Below, one piece after another: positions 6,781 to 12,266 of a stretch of DNA of 13,131 nt. The position numbers and the translations under genes were made by a program. Position 1 is the first letter of the stretch; each line of letters opens with the position of its first letter. Origin of the DNA: Cypionkella sp. (GTDB lineage Bacteria; Pseudomonadota; Alphaproteobacteria; Rhodobacterales; Rhodobacteraceae); assembly GCA_018063485.1 (NCBI GenBank), contig JAGPBG010000019.1, positions 1-13,131 on the forward strand, given 5' to 3'. A model generated the notes under the pieces. The model was not told the origin of the DNA, ran no database searches, and was given only the letters and a program-made list of their open reading frames with translations.

Positions 6781-7149
6781 TCACCCCCCGATCAGCGCCC
6801 GAACGGCAGCGCGCATTTCGGTGTTGTCAAACGGCTTGGCCATGAAGGCCGAAGCGCCCGCCCGCTCGGCGGCCTCGCGGTCGCGCCCCTGCCCCTTGGC
6901 GGTCAGCATCAGCACGGGCAACGCGAGCGTTGCCGCATCCGCCCGCAAACTCGTCAGAATTTCCAACCCGCTCAGCCCCGGCAACATCAGATCCAGTATC
7001 ACCAGATCGGGCGCCAATTCGGCCACCGCCGCCAGGGCCTCGCGCCCATCATGGCGCAGATGCACCTGATAGCCGTCACGGGCCAGCAAGAACCGGATGG
7101 CTTCGGCGATATTGGCTTCATCCTCGATCAACAAGACGCGCCGTGTCAT
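6781..7149 (-). CDS. single-domain (CheY-like) response regulator (122 aa)
   Basis: A receiver domain and nothing else. The acidic pocket is D10/E11, the phospho-acceptor is D53 in VILDLMLPG, the switch residue is T83 (MLTAKG), and the conserved lysine is K105 (MAKPF). All residues needed for phosphorylation are present. The protein ends right after the last helix, with no DNA-binding or enzymatic output domain, so it must act by protein-protein contact or as a phosphorelay intermediate. Start ATG at 7147-7149 with AAAGGGGG 6-7 nt upstream. It is the first of three genes joined by TGA|ATG junctions, and the kinase at 3802-6495 is the obvious partner. This differs from CrbR/CbrB-type partners, which carry output domains. 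A weak hairpin (arms 7178-7182 and 7189-7193) lies upstream, between it and the XRE regulator. Confidence 0.92.
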   Translation of the reverse strand: MTRRVLLIEDEANIAEAIRFLLARDGYQVHLRHDGREALAAVAELAPDLVILDLMLPGLSGLEILTSLRADAATLALPVLMLTAKGQGRDREAAERAGASAFMAKPFDNTEMRAAVRALIGG

Positions 7150-7207
7150 CGCACCCCCTTTGCTCTGATTTCACTATCGCGACAATCTTCGCGCCTGTCA
7201 AAAGGCG

Positions 7208-8449
7208 TTACGAGGTCAGGATCGAAGGCTCCCGCCGCGCCGGACAATCCAGCCGCTGACAGATCCGACAGGTGGACCCAACCTGCTCGCGCACTTGATC
7301 GGTGGGGCGCGCAGGCAAGATCAACATGGCGGCCGCGCGCAACTCCGGCCCCTGAAAGCCCTGCGGATGGCTGGGCTGGCAGATCGCACGCACCAGAAAG
7401 CGGCGCGCCTGTGGCCCGACGGTTTCAATTACCGTCTCGATCGGGACCATAGGCCGCCCCAGCGCCGTGAACAGCGGCCAAAGCGGGCAGGCCGCGCCAA
7501 AGCGTGGCAAGGCAAAACCAAAGATCGGTTTGCGAAACGTCAAGGTGCCAGACGCATCACACAACACCAACCCGGCCTCAAAGCCGGGCCGCAGCGCAAT
7601 CCGGCGAAACACCGTCAGCGCACTCACGCCGGTCTGCTCCGCTATCTGCAAGGGATCGGCCCCCCGCCCGAGCGCCGCCAGCAAAACCGGGTTCGGCAAA
7701 GCCGCCTGATCCCGCGCAACCAATCCCTGCCATGCCCGCCCCATCACGCGCGCTGCTTTCGAGGCCAGGGTTTTCAAATCTGCCTCGCCGCCAAAATCCC
7801 AGTCTCGCGCCGCAATCCAGGCCTCCACCTCTTCTTGCGGGGTGGCAATACCCTGCTCATCGGTCTGGCCTGCGGAATCCAGATAGCCCACCAACGCCTC
7901 GGCCCCTGCCGCCAGCCGCTCACTGTCATGATGCAGGTTTTGATGAAAACGCGCCCGCCATTCCGGCTCGATATCCTCGGTATCATGCAAAATGGCCGCA
8001 GTTGATCGCACCGAAGCCACCGCCGACAGCACCTCATGCAAGGATGCCGAAAGATGCGGATCATGGCTCATCCGATCATTCAACGCCTCAAGCGCCCGCG
8101 CCAGCCCCGCCGCCCGTTGATGCAATGTGACAACCGCCGCTGCCCATCCGGGAAAACGCCCGGCAAACTCTTCGGCACGGTCCAGTTCCGCACCCGACAC
8201 CTCGGTTGCCGCGACGCGCAATTCCTCCAGAACAGCCCCGGCCTGCCCCCCCAGAACCGCTTCCACCGGCAAGCCCAGCCCCTGCGCCAAACGCGTCAGC
8301 AATTTCTCGGCAACCGGGCGTCGGTTGTGTTCGATCAGATTGAGATATGAGGCCGAAATACCCGCTGCCTGTGCCAGATCAGCCTGCCGCAGGCCCAAAG
8401 CCAGTCGTCTTTCGCGCAATCGCGTGCCACTTAGAGCAGAGATCGGCAT
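7208..8449 (-). CDS. XRE-family regulator with ScfR/RamB-like C-terminal domain (413 aa)
   Basis: Transcription factor with an N-terminal XRE helix-turn-helix (residues 9-60; RQADLAQAAGISASYLNLIE is the recognition region). The C-terminus resembles the short-chain fatty acyl regulator domain (ScfR, formerly DUF2083): TLTFRKP, then PRFGAACPLWPLF at 315-327, ending in C394-x2-C397-x4-C402 and ARREPSIL. Relatives such as PccR, MccR and RamB control propionate, methylmalonyl/ethylmalonyl or glyoxylate-cycle genes. Here no IrrE-like peptidase segment is evident. Instead residues 130-192 look like a HisKA/DHp helical hairpin with an LHE at 137-139 (see findings). I chose the ATG at 8447-8449 because AAGGG lies 6 nt upstream; an ATG six codons earlier (8465-8467) lacks a ribosome site. 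It is upstream of and co-directional with the response regulator-kinase genes across a 58 bp gap. The acyl-CoA-type ligand is family inference. Confidence 0.85.
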   Translation of the reverse strand: MPISALSGTRLRERRLALGLRQADLAQAAGISASYLNLIEHNRRPVAEKLLTRLAQGLGLPVEAVLGGQAGAVLEELRVAATEVSGAELDRAEEFAGRFPGWAAAVVTLHQRAAGLARALEALNDRMSHDPHLSASLHEVLSAVASVRSTAAILHDTEDIEPEWRARFHQNLHHDSERLAAGAEALVGYLDSAGQTDEQGIATPQEEVEAWIAARDWDFGGEADLKTLASKAARVMGRAWQGLVARDQAALPNPVLLAALGRGADPLQIAEQTGVSALTVFRRIALRPGFEAGLVLCDASGTLTFRKPIFGFALPRFGAACPLWPLFTALGRPMVPIETVIETVGPQARRFLVRAICQPSHPQGFQGPELRAAAMLILPARPTDQVREQVGSTCRICQRLDCPARREPSILTS

Positions 8450-8475
8450 TGGCAACCCTTGAATCATAAAACTGA

Positions 8476-8511
8476 TTTACAAGTTCTATCACGCTTTACA
8501 CATCTGTAAAG
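8476..8511 (-). promoter_or_regulatory. candidate operator/promoter region of the ScfR-like gene
   Basis: A perfect 7-bp inverted repeat, CTTTACA-catc-TGTAAAG (8494-8511), sits about 45-60 bp upstream of the regulator start. A third TTTACA copy at 8476-8481 is in direct orientation, 19 bp from the copy at 8495-8500. Repeated half-sites just upstream of a regulator gene suggest autoregulation, and ScfR/RamB-type sites are also short AT-rich repeats. One copy could double as a -35 element. I see no clear -10. Confidence 0.35.
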
Positions 8512-8551
8512 AAATGAAGAATACGCCCAAAGCGAAGCCATGGGCGTATTC
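8505..8551 (-). terminator. rho-independent terminator of the hydantoin/pyrimidine ABC operon
   Basis: A perfect 11-bp stem, GAATACGCCCA (8519-8529) against TGGGCGTATTC (8541-8551), has an 11-nt loop. Read on the minus strand it is followed at once by the T-rich TTCATTTCTTT. It begins 40 bp after the stop of the binding-protein gene and before the ScfR-like gene promoter region, so it ends the operon and insulates the regulator. Confidence 0.8.
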
Positions 8552-8590
8552 AGCAAACGTCATGCGGCAGCGTTTCTTACGCCAGAACCC

Positions 8591-9571
8591 TTAGTTCAGG
8601 GCCTTGTCCGTGACCGCATGGGTCCAAGCCCCAACCGGCTCTTTGGTGATCACAGGATCAGAGCCGCCCGACATCAGGGCAGCAACCGTGCGCGCATAAT
8701 CGGCCTCATCCAATGCGCCGTTGCTGCCAGCAGTCAGCTTGGCAATTTCGGCAACCATCCGCTTTTGGTGCTCGATGGTCTGCGCGCCGGTGGCGTCATT
8801 GTCGATCACGATTTGCGCGGCCTCATCCGAGTTCTCCTCGGCATATTTCCAGCCCTTCATCGAGGCCCGCACAAAGCGCACCATCTTGTCTTCAAACGCC
8901 GGATCTTTCAGCTTGTCTTCCATGACGTAAAGACCGTCCTCCAGCGTAGCGACGCCCTCGTCCTCGTATTTGAAGGTGATCAGATCCTCGGGCTTGATGC
9001 CTGCATCAATCACCTGCCAATATTCGTTATAGGTCATGGTCGAAATACAAGCCGCCTGCTTTTGCAACAGTGGATCGACGTTGAAACCTTGCTTGAGTAC
9101 CGTCACGCCACCTGCCGATCCGTCAGTTTTCAACCCCAGCTTGTTCATCCAGTTCAGGAACGGATATTCATTGCCGCCAAACCAGACACCCAGGGTCTTA
9201 TCCGGGAAATCGGCCGGCGTGGCCACGCCGGATTCCTTCAGACAGGTCAGCATCATACCCGAGGATTTGAACGGCTGCGCGATATTGATCAACGGCAGAC
9301 CCTTTTCGCGCGCGGCCAGTGCCGAAGGCATCCAGTCAACCACCACATCGGCACCGCCCCCGGCCAGAACTTGGGTCGGGGCCACATCCGGGCCACCCGG
9401 AAGAATGGTAACATCCAGGCCCTCATCGGTGTAATAGCCCTTGGCTGCGGCCACATAATAGCCCGCGAACTGGCCCTGGGTCACCCATTTCAATTGCAGC
9501 GCCACCGCATCGCCCGCTTGCGCGCCGCTCGCCAGTGCTGTGAAAAGCGCCGCCGTAAGTAGCTTCTTCAT
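8591..9571 (-). CDS. ABC transporter substrate-binding protein, THI5/NMT1-like (326 aa)
   Basis: Periplasmic binding protein of the SsuA/THI5-like family. It has a Sec signal peptide: KK near the start, a hydrophobic core to about residue 15, and likely cleavage after AQA at residue 19. The mature start QLKWVTQGQFAGYYVAAAKG is the typical first lobe of THI5-like proteins, followed by a DVAPTQVLAGGGADV segment. Such proteins bind thiamine-precursor pyrimidines or other small heterocycles. With a dihydropyrimidinase in the same operon, a pyrimidine, dihydropyrimidine or hydantoin ligand is likely. The ATG at 9569-9571 has a strong GGAGG 6 nt upstream; the open frame continues much further upstream but lacks signal-peptide sense. 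It is the last gene of the operon, after a small hairpin at 9590-9605 and before the terminator at 8505-8551. Confidence 0.9.
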   Translation of the reverse strand: MKKLLTAALFTALASGAQAGDAVALQLKWVTQGQFAGYYVAAAKGYYTDEGLDVTILPGGPDVAPTQVLAGGGADVVVDWMPSALAAREKGLPLINIAQPFKSSGMMLTCLKESGVATPADFPDKTLGVWFGGNEYPFLNWMNKLGLKTDGSAGGVTVLKQGFNVDPLLQKQAACISTMTYNEYWQVIDAGIKPEDLITFKYEDEGVATLEDGLYVMEDKLKDPAFEDKMVRFVRASMKGWKYAEENSDEAAQIVIDNDATGAQTIEHQKRMVAEIAKLTAGSNGALDEADYARTVAALMSGGSDPVITKEPVGAWTHAVTDKALN

Positions 9572-9589
9572 TTTCAACCTCCAAGTTGC

Positions 9590-9605
9590 GGCCCGTTCTC
9601 GGGCC
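9590..9605 (-). other. intercistronic hairpin upstream of the binding-protein gene
   Basis: GGCCCG and CGGGCC form a 6-bp all-GC stem with a 4-nt loop (AGAA on the minus strand) in the 38-bp gap between the permease stop and the binding-protein start. No T-run follows, so termination is unlikely. It could protect the downstream transcript from 3' exonucleases or be a processing site, as in other ABC operons where the binding protein is needed in excess. Confidence 0.45.
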
Positions 9606-9609
9606 TTTG

Positions 9610-10443
9610 TTACGTCCTTTGTGACGGGTGCCAGAAGGTCACCCGCTTCTCGATCAGCGCCACCAGCCCGTAAAAGGCCGATCCCGCCAAAGCCGCCACC
9701 GCAATCGTGGCCCAGATCATGTCCAACCCGGTCCGCCCGATTTCGGCGTTGATCCTGAACCCCATGCCCTGCGTCGGGCTGCCAAAGAACTCGGCCACGA
9801 TAGCGCCAATCGGGGCCAAAGTGCTTGAAATCTTCAACCCGTTGAAAATGAACGGCATCGCCGCAGGCAGGCGCAGCTTGAACAACCCCTGCCAATAGCC
9901 AGCACCCCAGGTGGCCATCAGATCGCGCTGCATCCGCTCCGAGGCCTGCAACCCCGCCACCGCGTTCACCAGCATCGGAAAGAACACCATGACCACCACC
10001 ACGGCGGATTTGGATTGCCAGTCAAACCCGAACCACATCACCATGATCGGGGCCACGCCGACAATCGGCAGAGCCGCCACGAAATTGCCGATCGGCAGCA
10101 ATCCGGCCTGCAAGAACTTGCTGCGGTCAATCAAGATGGCCAGGATTACCGCTGCCGAACAGCCGATAACAAAGCCCGACAGCGCGCCGCGAAGGAATGT
10201 CTGCACAAAATCAGCCCAAAGCACCGGCCCCGAGGCCACAGCCTTGGCCAGGATCTTCGAAGGGGGCGGCAGGATCGCCGGGCTGACGCCATAGGCGCGC
10301 ACCCCCATCTCCCAAATCCCCAGCACCGACAGCCCGAAAATCAGCGGCACCACATAGCGCACCAGCGGTCCGCGATGCTGCGAAAGCTCGGCATTGATCA
10401 GCCAGGTTCCGGTCCAGAACGCAAGAAGACAAAGCAGGATCAT
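9610..10443 (-). CDS. ABC transporter permease, SsuC/ThiX type (277 aa)
   Basis: BPD_transp_1-type inner-membrane permease. A hydrophobic N-terminus (ILLCLLAFWTGTWLI) is followed by about six further membrane segments. The PPPSKILAKAV stretch near residues 55-65 is typical of SsuC/TauC/ThiX permeases. The EAA-type coupling loop reads WGAGYWQGLFKLRLPAAMPF (about residues 188-207), ending with the usual LP-x-AMP. The ATG at 10441-10443 overlaps the stop of the upstream permease gene as ATGA (4 nt). The frame is open upstream to 10704, but that part antedates the overlap and reads as non-hydrophobic Gly/Ala-rich noise. It forms the transmembrane unit with the other permease, energised by the ATPase at 11430. 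Confidence 0.9.
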   Translation of the reverse strand: MILLCLLAFWTGTWLINAELSQHRGPLVRYVVPLIFGLSVLGIWEMGVRAYGVSPAILPPPSKILAKAVASGPVLWADFVQTFLRGALSGFVIGCSAAVILAILIDRSKFLQAGLLPIGNFVAALPIVGVAPIMVMWFGFDWQSKSAVVVVMVFFPMLVNAVAGLQASERMQRDLMATWGAGYWQGLFKLRLPAAMPFIFNGLKISSTLAPIGAIVAEFFGSPTQGMGFRINAEIGRTGLDMIWATIAVAALAGSAFYGLVALIEKRVTFWHPSQRT

Positions 10444-11297
10444 CGCCGCATCCCCATCCGCTCCAGAACCCGCCCCTCGATGCGCCCCATGATCATCACC
10501 AGAACGGCCGCCATGGTTGCGGCCAACAGCAAAGCCGCCCAGATCTGCACCGTCTGGCTGTAATACGACCCTTGCAACAACCGCGCCCCCAAACCCGCCT
10601 GCTGATTCAACTCTGCCACGATCGCCCCCACCAACGAGGCGGCAATCCCCACTTTCAGACTGGCAAAGAAATACGGCATCGATGCAGGCAGCCGCAGCTT
10701 CCAAAATACATTGCTGCCGGATGCCGCATAGGTGGTCAGCAGATCAAGCTGGCTCACCTCCGGGCTGCGCAGCCCCTTGACCATCCCCACCACCACCGGA
10801 AAAAAACTCAGATAAGCCGAAATGATCGCCTTGGTGGCCAAAGCCGTCGCCCCCAGCACATTCATCACCACCGCCAACATCGGCGCCAGCGCAATGATCG
10901 GCACCATCTGGCTGGCAATCGCCCATGGCAGCACGCTCATATCCATCGCCCGATTGTGCACGATCCCCACCGCCAATAAAACGCCCAGGCCGGTGCCGAT
11001 CAAAAACCCCAGCACAGTGCCCGAAAGCGTCACCCAGGCGTGAAAGACCAGGGATTTGGGTGATGAAACCGCATATCCCGTCACCCCCTGCCACAGGCCT
11101 GCCACCACCTGATGCGGCGCGGGCAATACCGGGCTTTTCTGCGCCATGGTCAGAGGCAGCAATTGCGCAAGACGCACCTCTTCCCCGGCGCGCGCCGCCT
11201 GATCATAGACCCAGGTCGAATTCATCCAGACCGTGGCTACATACCAGACCAGCACGATCACCGCCAAAACTGTCAGAACCGGAGCTACCGACCGCAT
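10440..11297 (-). CDS. ABC transporter permease, SsuC/ThiX type (285 aa)
   Basis: Second permease of the same transporter. An N-terminal membrane segment (APVLTVLAVIVLVWYVATVW) is followed by a periplasmic stretch (about 27-65) and then PAPHQVVAGLWQG, the family's pre-membrane motif. A cluster of membrane segments from about 85 to 275 follows. The EAA coupling loop reads TYAASGSNVFWKLRLPASMP near residues 190-209. The ATG at 11295-11297 has a GGGGGC purine-rich site 4 nt upstream. The stop overlaps the next permease start by 4 nt (ATGA), so the two are probably made in equal amounts. Two different permeases imply a heterodimeric channel. A 132-bp gap with a double-hairpin element separates it from the upstream ATPase gene, unusually wide for this operon. 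Confidence 0.9.
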   Translation of the reverse strand: MRSVAPVLTVLAVIVLVWYVATVWMNSTWVYDQAARAGEEVRLAQLLPLTMAQKSPVLPAPHQVVAGLWQGVTGYAVSSPKSLVFHAWVTLSGTVLGFLIGTGLGVLLAVGIVHNRAMDMSVLPWAIASQMVPIIALAPMLAVVMNVLGATALATKAIISAYLSFFPVVVGMVKGLRSPEVSQLDLLTTYAASGSNVFWKLRLPASMPYFFASLKVGIAASLVGAIVAELNQQAGLGARLLQGSYYSQTVQIWAALLLAATMAAVLVMIMGRIEGRVLERMGMRR

Positions 11298-11429
11298 GGT
11301 GCCCCCGTTTTCATCTGTCTGAAAATATCCTCAGGGGGGAGGCATTTGCCGCGCAAATGCCGTTGGGGGGCAGAATGCCCCCCGCACAGCCACCCCACCG
11401 GACAAGACACAAGCCAGGAAAACACCGCC
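11298..11429. repeat. double-hairpin, repeat-like intergenic element
   Basis: This 132-bp gap inside the ABC operon contains two strong adjacent hairpins. The first is GGCATTTGC (11341-11349) with GCAAATGCC (11353-11361), 9 bp and a 3-nt loop. The second is GGGGGGCA (11365-11372) with TGCCCCCC (11376-11383), 8 bp and a 3-nt loop. An AT-rich GAAAATATCCTCAG followed by a G-run lies on the left flank (about 11320-11338). No T-run follows in either direction, so neither is a standard terminator. The layout resembles intergenic REP-like repeats seen in Rhodobacterales genomes; only one copy is in this window. Confidence 0.5.
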
Positions 11430-12227
11430 TCACTCATCGCCATGCCCCGCCCGCAAGCCTTCGCGCACCCGATGCGCGATGGCAATGAACTCAGCCGAGT
11501 CGCGGATATCCAAGGGTCGCTCGCGCGGCAGCGGGCTGTCGATGATATCGGTGATACGCCCCGGACGAGGGCTCATCACCACGATCCTGGTTGAAAGATA
11601 CACCGCTTCCGGGATCGAATGGGTCACAAAAGCGATGGTCTTGCCGGTGCGTGCCCAGAGTTTCAGCAATTCCTCATTCAGCCGATCACGCACGATCTCG
11701 TCAAGCGCGCCAAACGGCTCATCCATCAGCAAGATATCGGCATCAAAGGCCAGCGCGCGCGCGATAGAGGCCCGCTGCTGCATCCCGCCCGAAAGCTGCC
11801 AGGGGAATTTCTTGCCAAAGCCTTTCAACTCGACAAGATCCAGCACCCGCTCCACCCGCGCCTCCTGCTCGGCACGATCAAAGCCCATGATTTCCAGCGG
11901 CAGTTTGATGTTGCCCGCAATCGTGCGCCAGGGATACAGCCCCGCCGCCTGAAACACATAGCCATAGGCGCGCTGCAACCGCGCCTGATCCGCGCTCATC
12001 CCATTGACGGTCAGAGTCCCACCCGTCGGGCTTTCCAGCGCCGCCATGCAGCGCAGAAATGTGGTCTTGCCACAGCCCGAAGGGCCGATAAAGCTGACAA
12101 ACTCGCCCTTCCCGATGGTCAGTGACACGTCTTTCAGGGCATGCACCGGCCCGTCATTGGTTTGGAACACCAGCTCCAGATTCTGTGCTTTGATCACAGG
12201 TTGCACAATGGCCGCCAAATCCTTCAC
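11430..12227 (-). CDS. ABC transporter ATP-binding protein, SsuB/TauB/ThiZ type (265 aa)
   Basis: Cytoplasmic ATPase of a nitrate/sulfonate/pyrimidine-type importer. Walker A GPSGCGKT is at 48-55, the Q-loop VFQAAGLYPWRT at about 91-102, signature LSGGMQQR at 145-152, Walker B ILLMDE at 165-170, D-loop GALD at about 173-176 and H-loop VTHS with H203. All catalytic residues are intact and the length is normal for the family (250-270). I chose the GTG at 12225-12227 because AAAGGGG lies 7 nt upstream; the frame is also open to a GTG at 12252-12254, which has no Shine-Dalgarno. It follows the hydantoinase gene by about 39 bp, so it is probably co-transcribed and serves the two permeases downstream. 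Confidence 0.92.
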   Translation of the reverse strand: MKDLAAIVQPVIKAQNLELVFQTNDGPVHALKDVSLTIGKGEFVSFIGPSGCGKTTFLRCMAALESPTGGTLTVNGMSADQARLQRAYGYVFQAAGLYPWRTIAGNIKLPLEIMGFDRAEQEARVERVLDLVELKGFGKKFPWQLSGGMQQRASIARALAFDADILLMDEPFGALDEIVRDRLNEELLKLWARTGKTIAFVTHSIPEAVYLSTRIVVMSPRPGRITDIIDSPLPRERPLDIRDSAEFIAIAHRVREGLRAGHGDE

Positions 12228-12266
12228 GCCCACGCCCCTTTGTTGCCTGTCCACAGCAGCACTATA

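Noticed and set aside
7571..7588. CCCGGC...GCCGGG hairpin
   Set aside because: It lies within the coding sequence of the ScfR-like regulator and has no T-run; chance structure in GC-rich DNA.
8540..9562. 340-aa plus-strand open frame opposite the binding-protein gene
   Set aside because: The minus strand encodes a clear signal peptide and THI5-like protein with GGAGG. The plus frame has no ribosome site or family motif and begins inside the terminator hairpin.
9610..10704. 364-aa reading of the downstream permease
   Set aside because: The first 87 residues lie inside the upstream permease gene in another frame and are Gly/Ala noise. The ATG at 10443 with ATGA overlap is the sensible start.
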